NCBI GenBank assembly: GCA_029780115.1
Contig: JAKOZG010000013.1
Location: 1-64,000 of the forward strand
Source of the DNA: Thermotogota bacterium
Lineage (GTDB): Bacteria; Thermotogota; Thermotogae; Petrotogales; Petrotogaceae
Direction: 5' to 3'
Length of the DNA stretch: 64,000 nt
Both the position numbers and the translations under genes were made by a program. The notes beneath the pieces were generated by a model. It searched no databases, was not told where the DNA came from, and saw only the letters and a program-made list of their open reading frames with translations. How positions within the stretch are numbered: the stretch's first letter is position 1; the number at the start of each line of letters is the position of its first letter. Positions 17,824 to 27,483 of this stretch are shown piece after piece.

Positions 17824-18525
17824 TTAATTATATTTTCTTTCACCAAATAAACGTGTGCCAATTCTTAGATATGTAGCACCTTCTTCTATTGCTATCTTGT
17901 AATCATTAGACATACCCATTGAGAGCTCTCTAATGGTGTCATACCTTGACTGCAGCTTATCTTTTATTTGCCTAAGATCAGAAAATGTTTTTCTCAAGAT
18001 ATTTTCATCGTTTGTGTAAGGAGCCATCGTCATTAAACCTATTATTTCTATGTTCCCAAAAGAGTTTAGCTCCATAACTTCGGTTACAAAATCTTCAACT
18101 TCAGAAGGTTTAAGACCTGCTTTAGTTTCTTCTCCTGAGACATTTACTTCTAAGAAAATCTTTTGAATCTTGTTAATTGATTCAGCCCTTTTCTGAATTT
18201 CTTCAATCTCTTTTAATCTCCACACAGAATGGATGTAATCTGCCATTTGTACAATGCGTCTTATCTTATTTGTTTGAATTGTGCCTATAAAGTGCCAATT
18301 TATATCGTATCCATTTAATTCCTCATATTTATTTATCATTTCCTGAGCTCTGTTTTCACCAAAATCTCTCTGACCACATTCATACAAAGTCTGTATATAC
18401 TTAGAAGGAAAGTTTTTTGAAACTGCTACAACTTTTATACTCTTATAATCTCTACCACACTTTATTGCTATATCCTCTATTTCTTCTTTAAAGCTATAAA
18501 AATTATTTCTTAAAAAGTCATTCAT
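17824..18525 (-). CDS. yggS: YggS/PROSC family PLP-binding protein
   Basis: This 233-residue protein is a single-domain pyridoxal-phosphate-binding homeostasis protein. The lysine that holds PLP lies in VAVSKNFPS (about residue 36), followed by FGENRAQEM, NWHFIGTIQTNKIR and the C-terminal SMGMSNDYKIAIEEGAT and RIGTRLFGER. Family members buffer PLP and affect amino-acid metabolism. The start ATG overlaps the end of ruvB by 8 bases, so translation is likely coupled. Confidence 0.96.
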   Translation of the reverse strand: MNDFLRNNFYSFKEEIEDIAIKCGRDYKSIKVVAVSKNFPSKYIQTLYECGQRDFGENRAQEMINKYEELNGYDINWHFIGTIQTNKIRRIVQMADYIHSVWRLKEIEEIQKRAESINKIQKIFLEVNVSGEETKAGLKPSEVEDFVTEVMELNSFGNIEIIGLMTMAPYTNDENILRKTFSDLRQIKDKLQSRYDTIRELSMGMSNDYKIAIEEGATYLRIGTRLFGERKYN

Positions 18526-19573
18526 TTATTCCACTCCACAAACTGAGATCCTTATCTGAGACCTTTTTATCTAAATTAAACTTTTTGTAGGATTTCTTTG
18601 TTGCAACTCTTCCCCTCGGGGTTCTAATAATGAACCCTGATTGTAATAAATAGGGCTCATAAACCTCACTGATTGAATCTGGCTCTATCCCCAGAGAGGA
18701 AGCTAGGGCATTTATACCTACCGGTCCACCATCATAATTTTCTATAATGGTTTTAAGAATTTTTCTATCCATCTTGTCCAATCCATCTTCGTCCATTTCA
18801 AATAATTTCATAGCATTTATAACATCTTCTACTTCTATGACATCTTTATTGTGAACCTGGACATAGTCTCTGATCCTTCTTAACAGTCTATTTGCGATTC
18901 TAGGAGTTCCTCTAGCTCTTTGTGCTAAAAGCAACGCTGCATCTTCTTTAATTTCAATATTTAAAATGGTTGCACTTCTTTGAATAATCAGCTGAAGATC
19001 TTTTGGCGGATAAAAATCCATTTCTAAAACTATTCCAAATCTGCTTCTTAAGGGAGGAGCTATCAAGCCTAATCTTGTAGTAGCCCCTATTAAGGTAAAT
19101 GGTTGTAAATCTATTCTGATAGATCTTGCAGAAGGACCTTTCCCAATTACTATATCTAATTGAAAGTCTTCCATAGCAGTGTATAAAATTTCTTCTATCG
19201 ACCTATTTAATCTATGTATTTCATCTATGAATAAGATATCTCCTCTTTCCAAATTAGTCAGCATGGCAGCGAGGTCCCCTGCTCTTTCTATAACAGGTCC
19301 ACTGGTGACGTGTAAATGAGATCCGATTTCATTTGCGATAACATGTGCTAGCGTAGTTTTCCCTAAACCAGGTGGTCCTGCTAGCACAATATGGTCAACT
19401 TGTTCATTTCTGATTTTTGCGGCTTCAATTGTCACCAACAATTTTTTCTTTATATTATCTTGACCAATAAATTCATCCAAAAATTTTGGCCTTAGATTTC
19501 GTGATCCAACGTCTTCAATATTAGCGTTAGGATCTAAAAATCTTTTTTCCAAATCGTCACTTCTTTCAAACAT
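18518..19573 (-). CDS. ruvB: Holliday junction DNA helicase RuvB
   Basis: This 351-residue AAA+ motor drives branch migration of Holliday junctions with RuvA. It shows Walker A (GPPGLGKTTLAHVIA, near residue 67), Walker B (ILFIDEIHRL), sensor 1 (GATTRLG), the arginine finger region PPLRSRFGI and the C-terminal winged helix ending TPRGRVAT. ruvA and ruvC are not adjacent. ATG at 19573 with AGGAGTT upstream; it follows asnS by 21 bases. Confidence 0.98.
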   Translation of the reverse strand: MFERSDDLEKRFLDPNANIEDVGSRNLRPKFLDEFIGQDNIKKKLLVTIEAAKIRNEQVDHIVLAGPPGLGKTTLAHVIANEIGSHLHVTSGPVIERAGDLAAMLTNLERGDILFIDEIHRLNRSIEEILYTAMEDFQLDIVIGKGPSARSIRIDLQPFTLIGATTRLGLIAPPLRSRFGIVLEMDFYPPKDLQLIIQRSATILNIEIKEDAALLLAQRARGTPRIANRLLRRIRDYVQVHNKDVIEVEDVINAMKLFEMDEDGLDKMDRKILKTIIENYDGGPVGINALASSLGIEPDSISEVYEPYLLQSGFIIRTPRGRVATKKSYKKFNLDKKVSDKDLSLWSGINE

Positions 19574-19594
19574 TTTTAGAACTCCTTTATTTCA

Positions 19595-20899
19595 TTATGG
19601 ATACACCCTGTAGAGTGTTCTTGGAAATGGAATAGCTTCTCTAATATGTTCTAAGCCACATATCCAAGCTATGGTTCTTTCTACTCCCAAACCAAAACCA
19701 CTGTGAGGAACACTTCCATACTTTCTTAAATCTAGGTACCATTCATATTCTTCTACGGGTAAATTACACTCTAGTAATCGTTCAATTAGTAAATCTTCAT
19801 CCCAAATCCTTTCTGAACCTCCGATAATTTCTCCATAACCTTCGGGAGCTAACAAATCATCACACATTACAACCTCAGGATTTTCTTCACAGGGTTGCAT
19901 ATAGAAGGCTTTTATCTTTCTAGGATACTTTTCAACGAAAACTGGTTTCTCAAATTGCGAAGCAATGGCTGTTTCTTCATCTGCACCAAAATCGTCACCA
20001 AATTCAATATCAAAACCCTTTTTATTTAAAAATTTCACAGCGTCGGTATAAGCTATTCTTTCAAAAGGTAAAGATACTTTCTGTAGTTTATCGACATCTC
20101 TTCCGATTTCTCTTAGATCCTCTTCGCAATTTTCTAAAACTCTATTTACAATGTAATAAACTAAACTTTCTTGAAGTTTAATATTCTCTTCATGCCTATA
20201 AAATGCAACTTCTGCTTCATTCATCCAAAATTCTATTAAATGTCTTCTTGTCTTTGATTTTTCTGCCCTAAATGTAGGTCCCAAATTGAAGACCTTACCA
20301 AAAGCCATACATGCTGCTTCAAGATAAAGCTGCCCTGTTTGAGCTAAATAGACTTTTCCATAATCGAAATAATCTAGCTCAAATGTATTACCAGCAGACT
20401 CCCCAATTGAGCCAGTAAAAATAGGTGTATCAATTAAAACAAAATCATTTTCATTAAAAAAATCTCGAATTGCTTTTATAACCTCATTTCTTATCTTTAA
20501 GATATGAAATTGTCTTCTCGAGCGAATCCAAATATGCCTATTTTCCATTAAAAAATCGATACCGTGTTCTTTTTTGGAGATAGGATAATCCTCTTTGGGC
20601 TCATGAACAATTTCAATATAATTGATGCTTAATTCCACATTTAAAGGAGATCTTTCATCTTTTCTTACTATTCCCCTTAATATGACACTAGTTTCCATCT
20701 TTATCTTTCGAATTTTTTCAAATGTTTCATCATCAAAATCCTTTTTCTCCGCAACTCCTTGAACAAAACCGGTACCATCCCTTAATTGTAAAAAAGCTAT
20801 TTTACCACTACTTCTTTTATTCCATACCCATCCTCGAAATTCAATTAATTCTCCAACATGGTCTTTGAAATCTTTTATATAAACCCAGTTAGGTTTCAT
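19595..20899 (-). CDS. asnS: Asparaginyl-tRNA synthetase
   Basis: This 434-residue class II synthetase charges tRNA-Asn. An N-terminal OB-fold (about 1-105, EFRGWVWNKRSSGK) binds the anticodon. Motif 2 (FRAEKSKTRRHLIEFWMNEAE) and motif 3 (GFGLGVERTIAWICG) are clear. The enzyme is AsnRS rather than AspRS by its compact form and the ending REAIPFPRTLYRVYP. First gene of the long minus-strand block; ATG with GGAGGTG upstream. Confidence 0.96.
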   Translation of the reverse strand: MKPNWVYIKDFKDHVGELIEFRGWVWNKRSSGKIAFLQLRDGTGFVQGVAEKKDFDDETFEKIRKIKMETSVILRGIVRKDERSPLNVELSINYIEIVHEPKEDYPISKKEHGIDFLMENRHIWIRSRRQFHILKIRNEVIKAIRDFFNENDFVLIDTPIFTGSIGESAGNTFELDYFDYGKVYLAQTGQLYLEAACMAFGKVFNLGPTFRAEKSKTRRHLIEFWMNEAEVAFYRHEENIKLQESLVYYIVNRVLENCEEDLREIGRDVDKLQKVSLPFERIAYTDAVKFLNKKGFDIEFGDDFGADEETAIASQFEKPVFVEKYPRKIKAFYMQPCEENPEVVMCDDLLAPEGYGEIIGGSERIWDEDLLIERLLECNLPVEEYEWYLDLRKYGSVPHSGFGLGVERTIAWICGLEHIREAIPFPRTLYRVYP

Positions 20900-21049
20900 G
20901 GAACACCTCCATATGTATTTTATGTGCTTGTTTTTAAATTTTAATAGGTATAAATCAGTTTATCAATTAACCATCTAATACAATATTTATTATATCACAC
21001 TGAACATTTAATAATGATGTCAAAACAGAACTTGATACCAATCAAACAC

Positions 21050-21079
21050 TTGAAAAAATTTTAGCTTTTATGGTATAAT
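21050..21079 (+). promoter_or_regulatory. Promoter of tRNA-Ala
   Basis: TTGAAA (21050-21055) and TATAAT (21074-21079) are 18 bases apart and end 23 bases before the tRNA. The 20900-21050 stretch between asnS and this promoter is AT-rich with nothing else recognised. Confidence 0.75.
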
Positions 21080-21102
21080 AGAATTAGTTAAAATGCAAAA
21101 AT

Positions 21103-21178
21103 GGGGTCGTGGCGCAGTTGGGAGCGCGCTACCATGGCACGGTAGAGGTCGTGGGTTCAAGTCCCATCGACTCCACCA
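21103..21178 (+). tRNA. tRNA-Ala (anticodon GGC)
   Basis: A 76-base cloverleaf: acceptor GGGGTCG pairs with CGACTCC, the anticodon stem CTACC/GGTAG encloses loop ATGGCAC with anticodon GGC, the T-arm is GTGGG/CCCAT, and discriminator A and CCA are encoded. It reads GCC/GCU alanine codons. Confidence 0.97.
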
Positions 21179-21181
21179 GAT

Positions 21182-21205
21182 GAGGGAGTTATTCCCTCTT
21201 TTTTT
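21182..21205 (+). terminator. Intrinsic terminator after tRNA-Ala
   Basis: GAGGGA (21182-21187) pairs with TCCCTC (21193-21198) and is followed by a T-run. Some read-through into guaB is possible because no other promoter is obvious in the 50 bases before it. Confidence 0.85.
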
Positions 21206-21254
21206 ATATAATTAAAAAGCTAAAAATTTTAATTTTTCATTAGGAGGTAAAGCA

Positions 21255-22703
21255 ATGGAAGAATACCTTACCTTTGATGATGTTTTACTGTTGCCAAAAG
21301 AAAGTTCCGTTTTGCCCTATCAAATTGATACCACTTCAAGATTAGTTAAAAATATATATTTAAAAATTCCTTTTTTATCTGCGGCAATGGATACAGTGAC
21401 AGAATTCAAAATGGCAAAAGCTATGGCTAGAGAAGGAGCTGTTGGGGTTATACACAAAAATCTATCAATCGAACAACAAGCTTATGAGGTATCAAAAGTG
21501 AAAAGAACAGAAAATGGCATTATTTATGATCCTATAACAATTGGACCAGACACCACCGTAAGAGAAGCAGAAAATATCATGAGAGAATATGGCATTGGAG
21601 GTTTACCTGTCGTAGATAAAGATTTAACTCTTCTTGGAATTCTTACAAACAGAGACATTCGATTTGAAAGAAACTCCGAATATAAGGCCAAAGATCTTAT
21701 GACCCCTTTTGAGCACTTAATAGTTGCTGGTCCACATATAACATTAGAAGAAGCAAGGGAAATTCTTCACCACAACAAAATAGAAAAGCTCCCTATTATC
21801 GATAATAACCGTAAGATCATAGGGTTAATAACCATAAAAGACATAATTTCAGTAATTGAAAATCCTAATGCTACTCGAGACGATAAAGGTAGATTAATAG
21901 TAGGAGCAGCGGTCGGTGTTTCTGATGGCTTAATTAGGACAGAAGAGTTAGTCAAAGCAGGTGTTGATTTTATAGTCTTGGATTCTGCTCATGGCCATTC
22001 CAAAAATATAATGCAAATACTTAAATTAATAAAAGAAAAATTTCCTGATCTTCCTGTCATAGCTGGAAATATTGCTACAGCCGAAGCGGCTGAAGATTTG
22101 ATAGAATGCGGCGCAGATGCTTTGAAAGTTGGGGTGGGACCCGGATCTATTTGTACTACAAGAGTTATTTCTGGAGTTGGCGTTCCTCAATTATCTGCCA
22201 TCATGAAAGTTGCCCAAGTCGCAAACAAATTTGATATTCCTGTGATAGCAGATGGAGGTATAAGGTTTTCAGGAGATATAGTTAAGGCTCTTGCTGCAGG
22301 TGCTTCTACTGTAATGATGGGCAATATTTTTGCAGGCACCGAAGAAGCACCTGGAGAAACAATCATATATCAAGGTAGAAAGTTCAAATCTTATAGAGGA
22401 ATGGGGTCACTTGCAGCAATGGAAAAAGGAAGCAAAGATAGGTATTTCCAAGAAAACATACCAAATGAAAAACTAGTTCCTGAAGGTGTAGAAGCAATGG
22501 TACCATATAAGGGAAACGTTAAGGACGTAATTATCCAATTGATTGGTGGCGTAAAAGCTGGTATGGGATATATTGGAGCCGAAAATGTTGATGCTTTAAA
22601 AAGAAAAGCAGAATTTATAAAAATTACTAATGCTAGTGTTATTGAAAACCATCCACATGACGTCCAAATAACTCGAGAAGCACCTAACTACTTTTTCTTT
22701 TAA
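21255..22703 (+). CDS. guaB: IMP dehydrogenase
   Basis: This 482-residue enzyme oxidises IMP to XMP, the first committed step of GMP synthesis. The barrel starts with [10 protein letters not shown], is interrupted by a pair of CBS domains (about 93-200; [21 protein letters not shown]), and carries the catalytic cysteine in GPGSICTTR and the flap [12 protein letters not shown]. Length is typical. The ATG follows TAGGAGGT. It heads a guaB-acyP-polX cluster with short gaps. Confidence 0.98.
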   Translation: MEEYLTFDDVLLLPKESSVLPYQIDTTSRLVKNIYLKIPFLSAAMDTVTEFKMAKAMAREGAVGVIHKNLSIEQQAYEVSKVKRTENGIIYDPITIGPDTTVREAENIMREYGIGGLPVVDKDLTLLGILTNRDIRFERNSEYKAKDLMTPFEHLIVAGPHITLEEAREILHHNKIEKLPIIDNNRKIIGLITIKDIISVIENPNATRDDKGRLIVGAAVGVSDGLIRTEELVKAGVDFIVLDSAHGHSKNIMQILKLIKEKFPDLPVIAGNIATAEAAEDLIECGADALKVGVGPGSICTTRVISGVGVPQLSAIMKVAQVANKFDIPVIADGGIRFSGDIVKALAAGASTVMMGNIFAGTEEAPGETIIYQGRKFKSYRGMGSLAAMEKGSKDRYFQENIPNEKLVPEGVEAMVPYKGNVKDVIIQLIGGVKAGMGYIGAENVDALKRKAEFIKITNASVIENHPHDVQITREAPNYFFF

Positions 22704-22729
22704 CTGCTATCAATTAAAGGAATTTTGTT

Positions 22730-22999
22730 ATGATTTGCAAAAGATGGATCTTAAGTGGAAAGGTACAAGGTGTTGGCTTAAGATATTTTATAAAAAGTAA
22801 TGCTCAGAGATTAAGACTTGAAGGTTATGTAAAAAATCTTATCGATGGCAGAGTTGAAGTGGTTGTCCAAGGGGAAGAAGAAAACATTGAACAATTTAAA
22901 AAAATGATCCTACGCGGAAATGGATTTAGTAAAGTAAGTAAAATTGAAGAAGAAGATCTCCCACTTGGAGATTATGGAGAATTTCATATAGAATATTAA
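22730..22999 (+). CDS. acyP: Acylphosphatase
   Basis: This 89-residue protein is a classic small acylphosphatase, which hydrolyses carboxyl-phosphate bonds. The signature GKVQGVGLRYF (about 10-20) supplies the catalytic arginine, and the conserved asparagine is in GYVKNLIDGRVEV (about 34-46). It lies 26 bases after guaB and 18 bases before polX. Confidence 0.95.
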   Translation: MICKRWILSGKVQGVGLRYFIKSNAQRLRLEGYVKNLIDGRVEVVVQGEEENIEQFKKMILRGNGFSKVSKIEEEDLPLGDYGEFHIEY

Positions 23000-23017
23000 T
23001 AACTGAAAGGAATTAAG

Positions 23018-24739
23018 ATGGAGAAAAAAGAAATTGTTGAAATTTTAAATGAAATCGGCTTATTACTGGAACTTAAAGGCGAAAACCCTTTTAAATCTAG
23101 AGCTTACTATAATGCAGCTAGAACCATTGAACTTTTAGATGAAGACATAGAAACTTTAGTAAAAGAAGGCAAATTAAAGGAAGTCAAAGGAATCGGCGAG
23201 GCTCTCAATAAGAAGATTACTGAATTAGTTTTAACAGGAAGATTAAAGTATTACGAAGATTTAAAGGCTTCTGTTCCTGAAGGCCTTCTGGATATGCTTA
23301 AAATACCTGGCTTAGGACCAAAAAGAGTAAGAACAATATACGAACAACTAAATATCACCTCAGTTAGAGAATTAGAGTATGCGTGCTTAGAAAATCGACT
23401 TTTAGATCTTCCTGGATTTGGAGAAAAGATGCAAAATAAAATTTTAAAAGGCATACAGTTTATAAAACAATTCAGTAGTCATTTTTTATATTCAGAAGCA
23501 TACTTAGAAGCAGTTAATTTTAAAGAATATTTAGATTCTACAAATGTTGCACTAATGACTGAAATAGCAGGTAGTTTAAGAAGGAAAAAAGAAATTGTAA
23601 AAGACATAGATATATTATCTGCTTCTAATAATCCTAACAATATTATTCAAACTTTTTTAAGTTATCCAAAAATCAAGGAGATTACAGAAAAAGGAGATAC
23701 TAAAAGCAGTGTTATTTTAGAAAATGGTATAGGTGTTGATCTGAGAGTAGTAAAAGAAGATCAATTTCCCTATGCTTTCCATCACTTTACTGGTAGCAAA
23801 GAGCATAATACCGCCATGAGATATAGAGCAAAAAACATGGGAATAAAAATGAACGAATACGGCCTTTTTAGGGGAGAAGAACTCATAAGATGTGATAACG
23901 AAGAAGAAATATTTTCATATTTAGGCCTTTCGTTTATTCCACCTGAATTAAGAGAAAACATGGGTGAAATCGAAGCTGCAGAAAAAGGAAATATCCCTAA
24001 TTTAGTGGACGAAAGTGATCTTAAAGGTATCTTGCATGTACATACACGTTATAGTGACGGCTCTAACTCTTTAGAAGAATTAGTTAAGGCAACCAGAAAC
24101 TTGGGTTATTCATATATTGGCATATCTGATCATAGCAAGTCTGCCTATTATGCAAATGGTCTTAATGAAGAACAATTGTTCGAACAATGGAAAGAAATTG
24201 ATAATTTAAACAACAATTATACTGATTTTAGAATTTTTAAAGGAATAGAAGTTGATATTTTACCAGACGGATCACTTGACTATGACGAAGATATACTACA
24301 AAAATTCGATTTTGTAATTGTTTCTGTTCATTCAAGCTTTAACATGAACAAACAAGAAATGACAGATAGAATAATAAAAGCGTTAACAAACAAATATACC
24401 ACAATTCTAGGACATCCTACTGGCCGACTGCTTCTTGCACGTGAAGGTTATGATGTCGATATTGGAAAAATAATCGAGATTGCAGCAGCATATGGGAAAA
24501 TAATCGAAATCAATTCAAACCCATACAGGCTTGATTTGGATTGGAGGTATATAAAACCCGCAAAAGAAAAAGGGGTAATGTTTGCTATCTGTCCAGATGC
24601 ACACAATATTGAAGGATTAGACCATGTAAAATATGGAATAGGAATTGCAAGAAAAGGATGGCTTGAACCTAAGAATATTGTTAATACTCTGAATATTGAA
24701 GACTTCTCGGAATTTCTGAAAGATTTAAGAAATCAATAA
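23018..24739 (+). CDS. polX: DNA polymerase X family protein with PHP domain
   Basis: This 573-residue repair polymerase has N-terminal helix-hairpin-helix segments (GIGEALNKKI, GLGPKRVRT), a palm with AGSLRRKKEIVKDIDIL carrying the metal-binding aspartates, and a C-terminal PHP domain starting LHVHTRYSDGS (near 343) with GISDHSKS, VSVHSSF, LGHPTGR and CPDAHN. PHP domains in PolX give 3'-5' exonuclease or phosphoesterase activity. It likely works in gap filling and base-excision repair beside the udg and nfo products encoded elsewhere in the window. The stop lies inside the terminator stem. Confidence 0.96.
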   Translation: MEKKEIVEILNEIGLLLELKGENPFKSRAYYNAARTIELLDEDIETLVKEGKLKEVKGIGEALNKKITELVLTGRLKYYEDLKASVPEGLLDMLKIPGLGPKRVRTIYEQLNITSVRELEYACLENRLLDLPGFGEKMQNKILKGIQFIKQFSSHFLYSEAYLEAVNFKEYLDSTNVALMTEIAGSLRRKKEIVKDIDILSASNNPNNIIQTFLSYPKIKEITEKGDTKSSVILENGIGVDLRVVKEDQFPYAFHHFTGSKEHNTAMRYRAKNMGIKMNEYGLFRGEELIRCDNEEEIFSYLGLSFIPPELRENMGEIEAAEKGNIPNLVDESDLKGILHVHTRYSDGSNSLEELVKATRNLGYSYIGISDHSKSAYYANGLNEEQLFEQWKEIDNLNNNYTDFRIFKGIEVDILPDGSLDYDEDILQKFDFVIVSVHSSFNMNKQEMTDRIIKALTNKYTTILGHPTGRLLLAREGYDVDIGKIIEIAAAYGKIIEINSNPYRLDLDWRYIKPAKEKGVMFAICPDAHNIEGLDHVKYGIGIARKGWLEPKNIVNTLNIEDFSEFLKDLRNQ

Positions 24740-24770
24740 AATGTCACTTCATAGGAAGTGACATTTTATT
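24738..24770. terminator. Intrinsic terminator after polX
   Basis: AAAATGTCACTTC (24738-24750) and GAAGTGACATTTT (24755-24767) form a perfect 13-base stem around ATAG. A and T runs on both sides make it usable from both strands. Confidence 0.88.
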
Positions 24771-24864
24771 TAAATAATTATTCAAAATGCGAATTTTATC
24801 CTATATTTTATCTTCTATAAATAAAAAAATATTCATTAAATAATTCTATCTTATACTATAATAT

Positions 24865-25293
24865 TTAAAACATATAGAAAAAACCTACGCCACCACTCAA
24901 ATCAAAATCAGTCTCAGGATAAAATTTAAAACCTGGAGCTATTTCTAAAAATACTGTTATTGGAACACCTGGAAATCTATAATTCATTGCTAAAGGGAAC
25001 CTCACACCGATGTTTAGATTACTTTTCCCTGCTCCAACCATAGCTCCTGCTCCATAACTGAAATCAAAATCACCCAAAATTCTTGGGTAAACCATGTTAT
25101 AGTCTGCATCCACAAGAAAATAATCATGTTTAAACGACCAAGCGGCTGTTATTCCTACAAAACTTTTTGATCCTGTATAAGTTCTTAAATATAATCCTGT
25201 TGGTTCACCAATTTTAAACCCTGCTCCTACCGCTGAGAATATCGATACACTGAGCACTAATATTAACACTATGGCAATGACTGTTTTTTTCAT
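24865..25293 (-). CDS. Small secreted, probably outer-membrane beta-barrel protein
   Basis: The frame can be read from further upstream, but ATG 25293 is preceded by GGAGGGAT at a good distance and begins a clear signal peptide (MKKTVIAIVLILVLSVSIFS). The mature part, about 122 residues, is strand-like with alternating glycine and aromatic residues and ends in FFYMF, an aromatic C-terminus as in outer-membrane barrels. The size would fit an eight-strand barrel. No family is recognised. It is a single-gene unit that converges on polX. Confidence 0.7.
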   Translation of the reverse strand: MKKTVIAIVLILVLSVSIFSAVGAGFKIGEPTGLYLRTYTGSKSFVGITAAWSFKHDYFLVDADYNMVYPRILGDFDFSYGAGAMVGAGKSNLNIGVRFPLAMNYRFPGVPITVFLEIAPGFKFYPETDFDLSGGVGFFYMF

Positions 25294-25515
25294 AACAAAT
25301 CCCTCCTTACCATTTAGATAAATTTCTGGACATTTATAAAAAACTACAAAGTAAAAGTTTGAAATTTCCAATATAATACTAACTTGAAAAAATGAATTGT
25401 TTTTAATCTTTTTTTAAATATATGTATATTTATTCTAACAAATTTCAAAAAAAAAGTCAACACAAATAATGACTTGACGTTACTGCTTAAATATAGTATA
25501 ATTTAGATGAAAAAT
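25294..25515. other. AT-rich intergenic stretch before tRNA-Thr
   Basis: Apart from the ribosome site of the minus-strand gene and the tRNA promoter at 25474-25502, nothing is recognised here. Long A-runs near 25447-25455 are the only visible feature. Confidence 0.6.
25474..25502 (+). promoter_or_regulatory. Promoter of the tRNA-Thr/tRNA-Gly unit
   Basis: TTGACG (25474-25479) and TATAAT (25497-25502) are 17 bases apart, 13 bases before the tRNA. It probably also serves the kinase gene at 25747, since no terminator separates them. Confidence 0.8.
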
Positions 25516-25592
25516 GCAGGCGTAGCTACAGCAGGTAGAGCGCCGCCTTGGTAAGGCGGAAGTCATGGGTTCGAGTCCCATCGCCTGCTCCA
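25516..25592 (+). tRNA. tRNA-Thr (anticodon GGT)
   Basis: Acceptor GCAGGCG pairs with CGCCTGC; the anticodon stem CCGCC/GGCGG holds loop TTGGTAA with anticodon GGT; T-arm ATGGG/CCCAT; discriminator T and encoded CCA. It reads ACC/ACU threonine codons. Confidence 0.96.
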
Positions 25593-25623
25593 TAGATTTT
25601 TAGCTACTTTTAGATGAATGAAG

Positions 25624-25698
25624 GCGGATATAGCTCAGCGGTAGAGCACTTGCTTGCCAAGCAAGGGGTCGCGGGTTCGAATCCCGTTATCCGCTCCA
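25624..25698 (+). tRNA. tRNA-Gly (anticodon GCC)
   Basis: Acceptor GCGGATA pairs with TATCCGC; the anticodon stem CTTGC/GCAAG holds loop TTGCCAA with anticodon GCC; T-arm CGGG/CCCG; discriminator T and encoded CCA. It follows tRNA-Thr by 31 bases. Confidence 0.97.
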
Positions 25699-25746
25699 TG
25701 TGATTAGGGAAATGCCGCGTTTTTATTGTTAAAAGGAGATTTGAAG

Positions 25747-27408
25747 ATGCATTATATTTTGCAGGATATTGAAACAGGGGAAATATATGAGGTACCTAAA
25801 AACTTCAGATTCATTGATCTTTCTAAACAATACGAAAAAGAAAAAAATAAAAAGGTATTGTATGTAAAATTCAATAATGACATTAAAGAACTTTTTGAGA
25901 AGATCGAAAAAAGTGGAAATATTCAATTTTGTGATATAACTACTAGTGATGGGGTAAGAATCTATCGAAGAGGTCTTTTTTTTATATTTTATGTCGCTAT
26001 GAAAGAAATTAATCCCAACGATAAACTATATGTGAACAATACTTTAAATGATGCTATATATTGCGAACTGAAAAGTGGGGAACCATCTGAAGAATATTTA
26101 CAGCAGATTGAAGATAAAATGCGCGAAATTGTCGAAAAAGACTATATTTTTGTGAAAAAAACTATTGACAAATTTGATGCTATAGAAATGTTTTCTAAAA
26201 TTGGAGAAGAAGATAAAGCTCTTCTTTTTAAATATAGGAAAAAAAGTACCGTCAATATTTATTATCTGGATAAATATTTTAATTACTTTTATGGTTACTT
26301 ACCTTATTCAACCGGATATCTATCCAAATTCAATTTACAAAAAGTTGAAAAAGGATTTGTAATACTTCATCCAACAGAAAACCTTCCTGATGAAATTCCT
26401 GAGTATCAACATTCTCCAAAATTATTCTCGACCTTTGAAGAATACAAAAACTGGTTAAATATAATGGAAATAGAAACCGTTGGTGAATTGAATTTATTGA
26501 TATCACAGGGTCCTGAAAAGGTTAGAGAATTAATCAGAATATCGGAAGCACTTCATGAAAAAAAATACGCAGAGATCGCAGATGAAATAGTCAAAAGAAA
26601 AAACATACGTCTTGTTACAATTGCTGGTCCTTCTTCTTCTGGTAAAACCACAAGTGCCAAAAGAATTGCACTCCATTTGAAGGTTCATGGATTAAGACCA
26701 ATTCCTATTTCTCTTGATGACTTCTTTTTAGAAAGAGATAAAACACCCAGAGACGAATTCGGTAATTACGACTTTGAGTCAATAAATGCTTTGGATTTAG
26801 ATCTATTTAATAAAACAATGAAAGATTTAATAGATGGAAAAGAAGTAATGATACCCAAATTCGATTTTACCAGTGGAAGAAGAACTTGGTATCCTAAACC
26901 ATTAAAGATAGAAATTGATCAACCAATAATAATTGAAGGAATTCATGGATTAAATGAAGTTTTAACAGCATCAATCTCAAAAGAAAATAAGTTCAAAATA
27001 TACATTAGCTCATTGACTCAAATGAATTTAGATAGTATGAATAGGATTCCTACTACAGATACTAGGTTGATAAGAAGATTAGTAAGAGACTATCATTTTA
27101 GAGGCTATACCGCCGAAAATACTCTAAAAATGTGGCCTTCTGTTGTTAAAGGAGAACAACAAAACATATTTCCTTTTCAAGAAGAAGCTGATATTATGTT
27201 CAATTCTCACCTTGTTTATGAACTAGCGGTTTTGAAAATGTTCGCTGAACCACTGCTACTTAACGTAGATAACACTGTTGATGAATATACCGAAGCTAAA
27301 AGACTTTTAAGATTTCTAGATTACTTTTTACCGATAACAGAAATGGAAGAAATACCTCGTACTTCAATTATCAGAGAATTCATCGGAAATAGTACATTCA
27401 ATTATTAA
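25747..27408 (+). CDS. Uridine kinase-like protein with ThrRS-type N-terminal domains
   Basis: This roughly 553-residue protein joins an N-terminal half resembling the TGS and second editing-like domains of threonyl-tRNA synthetase (YYLDKYFNYFYGYLPYST, GFVILHP near 205) to a C-terminal phosphoribulokinase/uridine-kinase domain. The kinase part has Walker A GPSSSGKTTSAKR (about 292), SLDDFF and PKFDFTSGRR. Such proteins are annotated as nucleoside kinases in Thermotoga, but the substrate is not settled. The ATG at 25747 sits 8 bases after GGAG; an upstream TTG in frame is less likely. The gene is in the same transcription unit as tRNA-Thr and tRNA-Gly. Confidence 0.85.
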   Translation: MHYILQDIETGEIYEVPKNFRFIDLSKQYEKEKNKKVLYVKFNNDIKELFEKIEKSGNIQFCDITTSDGVRIYRRGLFFIFYVAMKEINPNDKLYVNNTLNDAIYCELKSGEPSEEYLQQIEDKMREIVEKDYIFVKKTIDKFDAIEMFSKIGEEDKALLFKYRKKSTVNIYYLDKYFNYFYGYLPYSTGYLSKFNLQKVEKGFVILHPTENLPDEIPEYQHSPKLFSTFEEYKNWLNIMEIETVGELNLLISQGPEKVRELIRISEALHEKKYAEIADEIVKRKNIRLVTIAGPSSSGKTTSAKRIALHLKVHGLRPIPISLDDFFLERDKTPRDEFGNYDFESINALDLDLFNKTMKDLIDGKEVMIPKFDFTSGRRTWYPKPLKIEIDQPIIIEGIHGLNEVLTASISKENKFKIYISSLTQMNLDSMNRIPTTDTRLIRRLVRDYHFRGYTAENTLKMWPSVVKGEQQNIFPFQEEADIMFNSHLVYELAVLKMFAEPLLLNVDNTVDEYTEAKRLLRFLDYFLPITEMEEIPRTSIIREFIGNSTFNY

Positions 27409-27420
27409 ACCTATATTAAT

Positions 27421-27453
27421 AAATATATCGGTTCGAGAAGAACCGATATATTT
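27421..27453. terminator. Bidirectional terminator between the kinase gene and malG
   Basis: AAATATATCGGTTC (27421-27434) and GAACCGATATATTT (27440-27453) form a perfect 14-base stem between two converging genes. Confidence 0.88.
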
Positions 27454-27483
27454 ATTGCATTAAATTTTCTCGTTTTATAATAA

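Noticed and set aside
25726-25746. TTG start for the kinase gene seven codons upstream
   Set aside because: ATG 25747 has GGAG at eight bases; the TTG lies before that ribosome site.
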